Origin: Burkholderia sp.
GTDB lineage: Bacteria > Pseudomonadota > Gammaproteobacteria > Burkholderiales > Burkholderiaceae
Length of the DNA stretch: 5,121 nt
Assembly: GCF_018375725.1 (NCBI RefSeq)
Contig: NZ_JAHACR010000294.1
Span: forward strand, 1 to 5,121
Reading direction: 5' to 3'
Shown here in pieces: positions 1-5,121 of the stretch (position 1 is the stretch's first letter; each line of letters opens with the position of its first letter). The notes beneath the pieces were generated by a model, which made no database searches, was not told where the DNA came from, and saw only the letters and a list, made by a program, of their open reading frames with translations. Made by a program: the position numbers and the translations under genes.

Positions 1-180
1 GAAACGCTCGCGAGCGGCGATGGCGACGTGATCACGTTCAACGTGATGCGAGGCGATCTGGTGCTGCTCGATGACGACGGTCGCGAAACCGCGCGGGAAA
101 ACTGCCGCGTCGCGCTGTTGAGCCAGCGCAAGCACATGCGCGCCGCGCCGGACGCCGCCGGGCCGTTCGTCACGCGCTGA
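1..180 (+). CDS. C-terminal end of an unidentified protein (5' end outside window)
   Basis: An open frame enters at base 1 in frame 1 and stops with TGA at 178-180, giving 59 residues. The codons are strongly GC-ending, as in the other genes here, which supports real coding. The visible tail has alternating hydrophobic and polar residues followed by acidic turns (ITFNVMRGDLVLLDDDGRE), suggesting beta-strands, then a basic stretch and a Pro/Gly/Ala-rich end (…GPFVTR). The layout vaguely recalls the last strands of small beta-barrel envelope proteins (META- or NlpE-like), but I do not recognise the family and assign no function. The gene converges on the MBL-fold gene, with 93 bp between the two stops. 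The start, promoter and most of the protein lie outside the window. Confidence 0.6.
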   Translation, partial: ETLASGDGDVITFNVMRGDLVLLDDDGRETARENCRVALLSQRKHMRAAPDAAGPFVTR

Positions 181-220
181 TCGCGCGACGACGCATCGCG
201 ACGCGCCCGGGCACGCTGCG

Positions 221-244
221 CCGGCCGGATGCCGCATCCACCGG
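221..244. terminator. weak GC-rich stem-loop between convergent genes
   Basis: The 93-bp gap (181-273) between the two converging stop codons has no gene. Its clearest structure is a dyad: GGATGC at 227-232, one central C, then GCATCC at 234-239, flanked by CCGG at 221-224 and CCGG at 241-244. As RNA it could fold with a four-pair inner stem, a small internal loop and a four-pair outer stem, on either strand. No run of T follows on either side, so it is not a textbook intrinsic terminator. It could be a bidirectional stop or chance pairing in GC-rich DNA. Confidence 0.22.
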
Positions 245-273
245 GACGCACCGCCGTCAGGATACCGGCGCGC

Positions 274-1233
274 TCAGTCCTGCAGCGCCGCCCACATCTC
301 CTTGTCGCGCTCCGCAGTCCAGATACGCGGATGCGTGATGCCGCTCGCCTCGTCATATGCGCGCGACACGTCGAACGGCAGGCAGTGCTCGTAGATGAAC
401 ACCTGACCAAATTTCGGATCCATCGCCTCTCGCGTGAGCGCCATCGCCGCCTTCAGGTCGAGTTGCTTCTCGACCGCCTTGCGGCCCTGCGCAAGCAGCG
501 TCGTGACGAAATCCTTCGTGTAATCAAGGCCCTTGTTGACGTCGGCCGGGTTCAGCAGCGCCGGGCCGCGGCCCGGCACGAGCTTCTCGGCGTTCAGCGC
601 GCGCAGCGCCTCGAGCGTCGCGGGCCACTGCGCCAGCTGCGCGTCGCCGCAATAGCATGCGGCGTCGTATTCGACGAGATCGCCCGAGAACAGCACCTTC
701 TGCGACGGCAGCCATACGACGGTGTCGCCCTTCGTGTGGCCCGCGCCCAGATGCATGACCTTCACTTCGAGCTTGCCGAGGAACAGCGTGATCTCGCGCT
801 CGAACACGAGCGTCGGCCAGGTCAGGCCCGGCACCGTCTCGACGCCGGCGAACAGGCGCGGAAAGCGCTCGATCTCCGATTTCATGTCGGCCTCGCCCCG
901 CTCGACGATCATGTCGTAGGTCCCGCGGCTCGCAATGACGTTTTGCGCCCCTTCAGCGAGATACGCCGATGCGCCGAGCACGCGCACCGCGTGATAGTGC
1001 GACAGCACGATGTGCTTGATCGGCTTGTCGGTGACGCTGCGGATCTTCGCGATCAGATCCTGCGCCATCGCGGGCGTCGCGGTCGTATCGACGATCAGCA
1101 CGCTGTCATCGCCGATGATCACGCCCGAGTTCGGGTCGCCTTCGGCCGTGTAGGCGTAGGCGTTTTCGGAGAGCTGGGTCCAGGTGATCTGCTTCACGTC
1201 CAGATCGGCCTGAGATGCGAATGCTTTTGCCAT
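274..1233 (-). CDS. metallo-beta-lactamase-fold hydrolase-like protein with altered second metal site
   Basis: Complete gene of 319 residues. It starts at ATG (1233-1231), preceded by a GGAACGG-like ribosome site, and stops with TGA at 276-274. The MBL fold is shown by an early strand block GVIIGDDSVLIVDTT (37-51), the metal loop SHYHAVR (78-84), GHTKGDTVVWLP (165-176) and LFSGDLVE (181-188). The usual HxHxDH motif reads H79-Y-H81-A-V83-R84, and the late Pro-Gly-His-Gly is P220-G-R222-G. So the first-site ligands (H79, H81, H166) and bridging D185 remain, while the Asp, His and His specific to the second site are Val, Arg and Arg. The C-terminal part (about 275-319, with EHCLPFDVSRAYDE and HPRIWTAERD) is distinctive, and I recall similar sequences in proteobacterial MBL proteins. 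There is no signal peptide, so a cytoplasmic location is likely. The substrate is unknown; the gene is probably controlled from the shared region with the divergent IclR-type gene. Confidence 0.93.
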   Translation of the reverse strand: MAKAFASQADLDVKQITWTQLSENAYAYTAEGDPNSGVIIGDDSVLIVDTTATPAMAQDLIAKIRSVTDKPIKHIVLSHYHAVRVLGASAYLAEGAQNVIASRGTYDMIVERGEADMKSEIERFPRLFAGVETVPGLTWPTLVFEREITLFLGKLEVKVMHLGAGHTKGDTVVWLPSQKVLFSGDLVEYDAACYCGDAQLAQWPATLEALRALNAEKLVPGRGPALLNPADVNKGLDYTKDFVTTLLAQGRKAVEKQLDLKAAMALTREAMDPKFGQVFIYEHCLPFDVSRAYDEASGITHPRIWTAERDKEMWAALQD

Positions 1234-1277
1234 GTTCCGTTCCGTAGCTGCGCGCCATGTGTTGGGGGAGTGACTGG

Positions 1278-1306
1278 ATCTTCGTCTTGCCCAGTTCGTT
1301 TGTCAA
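1278..1306 (-). promoter_or_regulatory. sigma70-like promoter for the MBL-fold gene
   Basis: On the minus strand a perfect -35 box TTGACA (plus-strand TGTCAA, 1301-1306) is followed after exactly 17 bp by GAAGAT (plus-strand ATCTTC, 1278-1283), which matches 3 of 6 bases of TATAAT. Transcription would start near 1271, leaving a leader of about 38 nt before the ATG at 1233. The ideal -35 and spacing are good evidence; the weak -10 suggests low basal activity or dependence on an activator. The upstream two bases of the -35 lie inside the 22-bp palindrome. Confidence 0.5.
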
Positions 1307-1328
1307 TAACAAGCATGCTTGTTATTCT
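1300..1328 (+). promoter_or_regulatory. sigma70-like promoter for the double IclR gene
   Basis: TTGTCA (1300-1305, 5 of 6 matches to TTGACA) and TATTCT (1323-1328, 4 of 6 matches to TATAAT) are separated by 17 bp. The start would be near 1335, giving a leader of about 75 nt before the chosen GTG at 1410. The spacer is almost entirely the palindrome, so a protein bound there would block polymerase. The -35 box overlaps that of the opposing promoter (shared TTGTCAA, 1300-1306), so the two polymerases could not bind together. Confidence 0.5.
1305..1326. promoter_or_regulatory. perfect 22-bp palindrome, candidate shared operator
   Basis: The half AATAACAAGCA (1305-1315) is followed directly, with no gap, by its exact reverse complement TGCTTGTTATT (1316-1326), making 11 paired bases with GCATGC at the centre. 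It is AT-rich in otherwise GC-rich DNA. It fills the spacer of the plus-strand promoter and abuts the -35 box of the minus-strand one. A dimeric HTH regulator is the natural ligand. The neighbouring IclR-type protein is the first candidate, but the perfect symmetry would also suit a MarR- or TetR-type dimer encoded elsewhere. It is not a likely terminator: there is no loop and no T run, and it lies upstream of both genes. Confidence 0.75.
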
Positions 1329-1355
1329 CCAAAGCAAATCAGCGCATGGACGGAT

Positions 1356-1367
1356 GCCATAAATGGC
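1356..1367. promoter_or_regulatory. short inverted repeat, possible second regulator site
   Basis: GCCAT (1356-1360) and ATGGC (1363-1367) are separated by AA. The related direct copies ATGCCAT (1354-1360) and ATACCAT (1373-1379) start 19 bp apart, close to two helical turns. The site lies in the presumed leader of the IclR-type gene, between its promoter and start codon. IclR-family proteins often bind short AT-centred palindromes of about this size, so this could be an autoregulatory site. At five paired bases it could also be chance. Confidence 0.25.
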
Positions 1368-1398
1368 GTCAGATACCATTCGGGTTGTATTGGAAAAC

Positions 1399-1404
1399 AG
1401 GTGA
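1399..1404 (+). promoter_or_regulatory. ribosome binding site that decides the GTG start at 1410
   Basis: AGGTGA (1399-1404) matches the anti-Shine-Dalgarno core extended to its 3' side and lies 5 bases before GTG at 1410. The competing GTG at 1401 lies inside this motif and has only GGAA (1392-1395) upstream. An ATG further upstream at 1257 is in frame, but it would place both promoters and the palindrome inside the coding region. Confidence 0.55.
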
Positions 1405-1409
1405 ATCGC

Positions 1410-3095
1410 GTGCAGAACGATGAAATCCGCGCAGACGCCGCGCCGCCCAAAGCGCAACGCGGCGTCCAGAGCGTCGAGGTGAGCGGCCGGCTGCTCGATG
1501 CGCTGGCACGGCAGCGTGCGCCGCTCGGGCTGTCCGAGCTGGCGGCGGCATCCAGTCTGTCGACCGCGCAGGCGCATACCTATCTGGTCAGCCTGACGCG
1601 CCTCGCGCTCGTCAAACGCGACGCGATCACTGGAAATTACGAGCCGGGGCCGCTGGCGCTGCGGCTCGGACTGATGTCGCTCGAACGCGAGGCGGCATAT
1701 CGCGCCGCCGTGCCGCACGCGGCGCGGCTGGCGGACGCGATCGGCTTCAGCATCGCGCTCAGTGTGCCCGGCGCGCTCGGGCCGACGATTGTTCGCATCG
1801 AACACGGCGGCTATCCGCTGCATGTCAATCTGCATGTCGGCTCGGTGATGTCGCTCGATGCAACCTCGACCGGCCGCGTGTTCTCCGCGTTCGGCGAGCC
1901 CGCGCAGCTCGCGGCAATGGCAGCCAGCCAGGCGGGCACGAACCGCATCCTCGCGGGAGCGGACGGCGGCGCCCGACCCGTACTCGACGCCGCCCGGGCG
2001 CGGGCGGCGCAACTCGACGAGATCCGCCGGCGCGGGATCGAGCGCGGTATCGATCTGCCGAGCCCGGGCGTCAGCAGCCTGAGCGTGCCGGTATTCGACG
2101 CGGCCGGCCGGCTGCAGCTCGCGTTGACGGCGATCGGCTCGACCGGCTCGATCGATGCCGCATGGGACGGTCCGGTCGCGTCGGTCTTGCGCGATGCGGC
2201 GCGGCAGATCACCGCGTCGCTCGACCGCCAGGACGGCGCGCCGCCGCCGGCCCCGGCAACGCCGCGCAGCCCGCCCGCGCTCGCGGACGACACCAAAACC
2301 CAGCGCGGCATCCAGGCGCTCGACAGCACCGGCGACCTGCTGTTCGCGCTCGTGTCCGCCGGTCGCGCGCTGTCGCTGCGCGATCTGGCGGCGGCCGCGG
2401 GAATGCCGGCCGCGAAGGCGTTTCCGCATCTGGTGAGCCTGATCAAGATCGGCCTGCTGAGCCGCGACGCGGCCGGATGCTTCGATGCCGGCCCGCTCAG
2501 CCAGGCGCTCGGCCTGATCGCGATGCAGCGCGTGTCGCCGACGCGCGATGCAGAACCGGAAATCGTCGCGCTGGCGGCGGCGACCGACATGAGCGTGGCG
2601 GCCGCGACGCTCGGGCCGCTCGGGCCGACCGTGATCCGGCTGGAAGAATCGGCGCGGCCGCAACACGTGAGCCTGCAGGTCGGCACCGTGATGTCGCTCG
2701 TCAATACCGCGATCGGCCGAACGTTCGCGTCCCACCTGTCCGACGACGTGCTGGCCGACCTGCTGCCGAACGAAGCCGTGCGGCTCGCGGGCGGTTCATC
2801 CGCTCACGGCGCGGCGCCCGGCAACGGCGACGTCGCGCTCACGCCCGCCGCGTACCGTGCGCGCCTCGCGCAGATCCGCGCGGAAGGCATCGACTACGCA
2901 TTCGACGCGCCGGTGCCGGGGATCGCGACGCTCGCCGCGCCGGTGTTCGACCATACCGGCAGCCTGCGGCTCGTGATCGCGGTGATCGGCGCATCGCACA
3001 GCATTGCGCGCAGCCGCGACAGCGAGATCGCGCAGCAATTGCTCGCGGCGACGCGCCGTCTGTCATGGCGTTTCGGCTGGATCGGCGAAGACTGA
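1410..3095 (+). CDS. tandem (double) IclR-family transcriptional regulator
   Basis: From GTG at 1410 this encodes 561 residues, about twice the usual 250-280 of an IclR regulator. Unit 1 has a winged HTH at about 17-80 (RGVQSVEVSGRLLDAL; LSELAAASSLSTAQAHTYLV) and an effector domain to about 272. A Pro/Ala-rich linker spans about 277-297. Unit 2 repeats the plan: HTH from R299 (RGIQALDSTGDLLFAL; LRDLAAAAGMPAAKAFPHLV) and effector domain to the end. The halves align throughout, including GALGPTIVRIE against GPLGPTVIRLE and VMSLDATSTGR against VMSLVNTAIGR. No in-frame ATG, GTG or TTG occurs between 2190 and 2351, so unit 2 has no obvious start ahead of its HTH and should be made as part of the fusion. 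IclR proteins usually dimerise through the HTH and sense small organic molecules in the C-terminal domain. Here one chain could act as a pseudo-dimer. The divergent MBL-fold gene is its probable target and self-regulation is likely. The ligand is unknown. The start at 1401 is a close alternative (564 residues). Confidence 0.93.
   Translation: MQNDEIRADAAPPKAQRGVQSVEVSGRLLDALARQRAPLGLSELAAASSLSTAQAHTYLVSLTRLALVKRDAITGNYEPGPLALRLGLMSLEREAAYRAAVPHAARLADAIGFSIALSVPGALGPTIVRIEHGGYPLHVNLHVGSVMSLDATSTGRVFSAFGEPAQLAAMAASQAGTNRILAGADGGARPVLDAARARAAQLDEIRRRGIERGIDLPSPGVSSLSVPVFDAAGRLQLALTAIGSTGSIDAAWDGPVASVLRDAARQITASLDRQDGAPPPAPATPRSPPALADDTKTQRGIQALDSTGDLLFALVSAGRALSLRDLAAAAGMPAAKAFPHLVSLIKIGLLSRDAAGCFDAGPLSQALGLIAMQRVSPTRDAEPEIVALAAATDMSVAAATLGPLGPTVIRLEESARPQHVSLQVGTVMSLVNTAIGRTFASHLSDDVLADLLPNEAVRLAGGSSAHGAAPGNGDVALTPAAYRARLAQIRAEGIDYAFDAPVPGIATLAAPVFDHTGSLRLVIAVIGASHSIARSRDSEIAQQLLAATRRLSWRFGWIGED
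1458..2225 (+). repeat. IclR unit 1 of the intragenic duplication
   Basis: This covers residues 17-272 of the fusion: HTH plus effector domain. It aligns with unit 2 (residues 299-561) over its full length. By hand count, roughly 40 percent of residues are identical over the first 70 or so, with a single one-residue gap near TGNYEPGPL against AGCFDAGPL. The divergence indicates an old duplication or a fusion of two paralogues rather than a recent DNA repeat. Confidence 0.85.
2304..3092 (+). repeat. IclR unit 2 of the intragenic duplication
   Basis: This covers residues 299-561. It starts 282 residues after the matching arginine of unit 1. The HTH and effector domain are both present with no stop or frameshift, so neither half looks degenerate. 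The ends correspond too: PGVSSLSVPVFDAAGRLQLA in unit 1 against PGIATLAAPVFDHTGSLRLV in unit 2. The recognition-helix regions differ (LSTAQAHTYLV against MPAAKAFPHLV), so the two DNA-reading heads may not have the same preference. Confidence 0.85.
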
Positions 3096-3108
3096 ACGCG
3101 CCGGCGAT

Positions 3109-3135
3109 TAAAGATTAGGCCCCATTTGCCGTAAT
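3109..3135 (+). promoter_or_regulatory. sigma28 (FliA) flagellar-class promoter for the chemoreceptor
   Basis: TAAAGATT (3109-3116), an 11-bp spacer, then GCCGTAAT (3128-3135) match the enterobacterial sigma28 form TAAAGTTT-N11-GCCGATAA. The first box has 7 of 8 matches, the GCCG core is exact, and the spacing is exact. It begins 14 bp after the stop of the IclR-type gene and would start transcription near 3142, with a leader of about 60 nt. A flagellar-class promoter directly ahead of a chemoreceptor gene makes biological sense, which raises confidence in the match. Confidence 0.65.
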
Positions 3136-3163
3136 CCTCGGATAAGACTGGTGGCGCGTGCGC

Positions 3164-3193
3164 TCCGGCATCCGTTTCTGCCACTCCGCCGGA
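3164..3193 (+). other. possible hairpin over the chemoreceptor ribosome site
   Basis: TCCGGC (3164-3169) can pair with GCCGGA (3188-3193) across an 18-base loop. The 3' arm includes the only Shine-Dalgarno-like bases (GGA, 3191-3193) before the ATG at 3201. Such pairing could lower translation, but six pairs with a long loop may be chance in GC-rich DNA. Confidence 0.15.
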
Positions 3194-3200
3194 TACAACA

Positions 3201-5121
3201 ATGAGACTCACCCTTTCGAGCCGGGCGAGCGTCGGCGCCCGCCTGGCCACCCTGTCCTGCGTGCTGGTCGCGCTGCTGTTCGCCGTGTTCGCGTGGGCGC
3301 TGGCCCGCACCGCGGGCAATCAACTCGCCGACCAGGTCCATGTCGGCATCGACGAGCGGGAACGCTCGATCGGCGCGATGATCAGCCTGTTCGACAAGGC
3401 GCTGTCCGCCGAGGCGAGCCGCTCGATGTCGCTGTTCGCGAGCTACCTGCCTCCCGACTACGCGCTCGACGCCGCGCAGACGATCGAGATCGGCGGCGTC
3501 GCCACGCCGACCCTGACCGCCGGCGGCAGGCCGTTGAACCTCGATTATTCGATTCCCGATCAATTCCTGCAGAAAAGCGGCGCGATCGCGACCGTGTTCG
3601 CGCGCAAGGGCGACGATTTCGTCCGCATCACGACCTCGCTGAAAAAGCAGGACGGCGGACGCGCGGTCGGCACGCTGCTCGACCGCAACGGTCCGGCATA
3701 CGCGCAACTGGTCGCCGGGCGCACCTACACCGGTCTCGCCAACCTGTTCGGCAAGCGGTTCGTCACGCAGTACAAGCCTGTCTCCGATGCGAGCGGCCGC
3801 GTGGTCGGCGCGCTGTTCGTCGGCCTCGACGTCGGCGCGGAAATCCAGCTCGTCGAGAATGGCATCCGGCAATTGAAAATCGGGGAAAACGGCTACTACT
3901 TCGTGATCGACGCGACGAACGGGCCTTCCCGCGGCAACTTCATCGTCCACCCGGATCTTGTGGGCAAGCGTGCGAACGACGGCGCCGCACCTTATGCGCA
4001 GATGCTCGCGGCCGGTCACGGTCAGCTCGCGTACACGTCGACCGACCCGGCGGCGCATGAGCGCATGCCGAGCGACAAGTTCGTGTCGTTCACGACGATT
4101 CCGGAGTGGCAATGGCTCGTCGGCGGCGTCGCGATCGACGACGAGGTGCTCGCCGGCATGCGTGCGACCCGCAATCGCTTCCTGCTGATCGCAGCCGCGC
4201 TGGTTGCCGCGTTCGCCGCGCTGTTCGTCGTCGTGGTGAAGCGCATCGTGAGCCGGCCGCTCGAAGCCGCCGCGCGCGCGTCCGAGCGCTTCGCGGCCGG
4301 CGATCTCAGTGTGCGGATTCGCGACGGCGGCACGCCGCGCGATGCGGCAAGCGCTGACGAAATCGGCCGTCTGGTCCATGCGGTCGACGGAATCGGCGAC
4401 GGGCTCGCGCGCATCGTCGCGCAGGTCCGCAGCAGTTCCGCCGACATTGCGCGTGGCACGGTCGATATCGCGGCGGACAGCGGCGACATCGCGTCGCGCA
4501 TCGCCACGCAGGCAAGCAGCGTCGAACAGACCGCCGCCAGCATGGAGGAAATCACCGCCGCCGTGCAGCAGAACGCCGAGCACGCGGCGCAGGCGAACAC
4601 GCTCGTCGCCGGCGCGTCGGATGCCGCGACGGACGGCGGCGAGGCCGTGCAGCGCGTCGTCGCGACGATGGGCGAAATCCAGCAGGCCGCGCGCCGGATC
4701 GCGGAAATCACCGGCGTGATCGAAGGCATTGCATTTCAGACCAACATCCTTGCGCTGAACGCGGCGGTCGAAGCGGCCCGCGCGGGCGAGCACGGCAAGG
4801 GCTTCGCGGTCGTCGCGGCCGAGGTGCGCGCGCTCGCGCAGCGCAGCGCGGCCGCCGTGAAGGAAATCGATGCGCTGACCGCAGCATCCGCGTCGACGGT
4901 CGAGGAAGGCTACCGGATCGCCGAGGCCGCCAGCGGCACGATGCGCGACATCGTCGCGCGCGTCGACCAGGTCCGCGCGATCATGGCGGAGATCAGCGCG
5001 GCGTCGCGCGAGCAGTCGACCGGCATCGAGCAGGTGAATCTCGCGGTGACCCAGATCGGCGAAGCGACCCAGCAGAATGCCGAACTGATCGCGGGCGCCG
5101 AACGCGCCGCCGCGACGTTGC
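3201..5121 (+). CDS. methyl-accepting chemotaxis protein with Cache-type sensor (3' end outside window)
   Basis: The frame starts at ATG 3201 and is open for 640 codons to the window edge. A basic N-terminus leads into TM1 (about 16-37, LATLSCVLVALLFAVFAWAL). A periplasmic sensor of about 290 residues follows (38-326), with GLANLFGKRFVTQYKP and GRVVGALFVGLDV (about 179-212), typical of the Cache_3-Cache_2 type. TM2 is at about 327-346, then a HAMP domain from P353 with DEIGRL (386-391). The cytoplasmic part holds methylation-type sites around E442/Q443 and E449/E450 and the receptor tip EGIAFQTNILALNAAVEAAR (508-527), which binds CheA and CheW. It should sense a small ligand in the periplasm and set flagellar rotation bias; the ligand is not readable. 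Few residues are probably missing, as NAELIAGAERAAATL is usual near the end of such receptors. Whether a CheR-tethering pentapeptide follows cannot be seen. The ribosome site is weak (GGA at 3191-3193). Expression is probably sigma28-dependent. Confidence 0.95.
   Translation, partial: MRLTLSSRASVGARLATLSCVLVALLFAVFAWALARTAGNQLADQVHVGIDERERSIGAMISLFDKALSAEASRSMSLFASYLPPDYALDAAQTIEIGGVATPTLTAGGRPLNLDYSIPDQFLQKSGAIATVFARKGDDFVRITTSLKKQDGGRAVGTLLDRNGPAYAQLVAGRTYTGLANLFGKRFVTQYKPVSDASGRVVGALFVGLDVGAEIQLVENGIRQLKIGENGYYFVIDATNGPSRGNFIVHPDLVGKRANDGAAPYAQMLAAGHGQLAYTSTDPAAHERMPSDKFVSFTTIPEWQWLVGGVAIDDEVLAGMRATRNRFLLIAAALVAAFAALFVVVVKRIVSRPLEAAARASERFAAGDLSVRIRDGGTPRDAASADEIGRLVHAVDGIGDGLARIVAQVRSSSADIARGTVDIAADSGDIASRIATQASSVEQTAASMEEITAAVQQNAEHAAQANTLVAGASDAATDGGEAVQRVVATMGEIQQAARRIAEITGVIEGIAFQTNILALNAAVEAARAGEHGKGFAVVAAEVRALAQRSAAAVKEIDALTAASASTVEEGYRIAEAASGTMRDIVARVDQVRAIMAEISAASREQSTGIEQVNLAVTQIGEATQQNAELIAGAERAAATL

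Noticed and set aside
181..201. TCGCG / CGCGA pairing just after the first stop codon as a terminator
   Set aside because: Only five pairs with an 11-base loop and no T run; expected by chance at this GC content.
1305..1326. Palindrome read as an intrinsic terminator or as a mobile-element end
   Set aside because: It has no loop and no T run and sits upstream of both genes. No transposase, target-site duplication or partner repeat is visible.
229..1362. Plus-strand open frame (377 codons) opposite the MBL-fold gene
   Set aside because: It is Arg-rich low-complexity protein without a domain, while the opposite strand encodes clear MBL motifs. Its end also covers the palindrome and promoters.
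1257..1409. Upstream ATG extension of the IclR-type gene (51 extra residues)
   Set aside because: The added peptide has no family similarity, and its codons are unlike the rest of the gene. It would swallow both promoters and the palindrome, while a good AGGTGA site serves the GTG at 1410.
1194..2735. Long open frame on the minus strand (513 codons) opposite the double IclR gene
   Set aside because: The translation is Arg/Ala/His-rich with no recognisable domain, and it runs across the divergent promoter region and into the MBL gene. It is a typical antisense shadow in high-GC DNA.
2162..3118. Alternative plus-strand frame inside the second IclR unit
   Set aside because: Arg/Ala-rich translation without any motif; the overlapping frame contains a full IclR unit.
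3108..4793. Minus-strand open frame (561 codons) opposite the chemoreceptor
   Set aside because: The composition is that of a shadow frame (Arg, Asp and His rich) and it lies opposite an unmistakable chemoreceptor.
1..5121. CRISPR array, tRNA, rRNA, insertion sequence or prophage signs
   Set aside because: No regularly spaced repeats, no cloverleaf-like sequence, no transposase or integrase, and no composition break beyond the AT-rich promoter region.

Overview
The window looks like chromosomal DNA from a high-GC betaproteobacterium, most likely Burkholderia or a close relative. This rests on base composition, strongly GC-ending codons and the protein families present; no diagnostic RNA or species marker is in the window. 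Annotation is by reading only, with no database search.

Layout: (1) Positions 1-180 hold the last 59 codons of a plus-strand gene I cannot identify. (2) Positions 181-273 are a short gap between convergent genes, with only a weak GC-rich dyad. (3) Positions 274-1233, minus strand, encode a complete 319-residue metallo-beta-lactamase-fold protein. It keeps the residues of the first zinc site, but all three residues specific to the second site are replaced. (4) Positions 1234-1409 are a relatively AT-rich divergent control region. A perfect 22-bp palindrome lies between two back-to-back sigma70-like promoters whose -35 boxes overlap. (5) Positions 1410-3095, plus strand, encode a 561-residue regulator made of two complete IclR units (HTH plus effector domain) joined in one chain by a Pro/Ala-rich linker. 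(6) Positions 3096-3200 contain a strong match to a flagellar sigma28 (FliA) promoter. (7) From 3201 to the right edge runs a methyl-accepting chemotaxis protein with a large periplasmic Cache-type sensor. It is cut by the window edge close to its natural end.

How the parts may work together: the hydrolase-fold gene and the double IclR regulator are divergent and share one control region. This is the classic layout of a regulator controlling its neighbour and itself, so the palindrome is a natural candidate operator. The chemoreceptor appears to have its own flagellar-class promoter and so probably belongs to the motility regulon rather than to an operon with the regulator. Whether its ligand relates to the hydrolase pathway is speculation. 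The most notable items are the tandem IclR fusion, the overlapping divergent promoters with the perfect palindrome, and the depleted second metal site of the MBL-fold protein.
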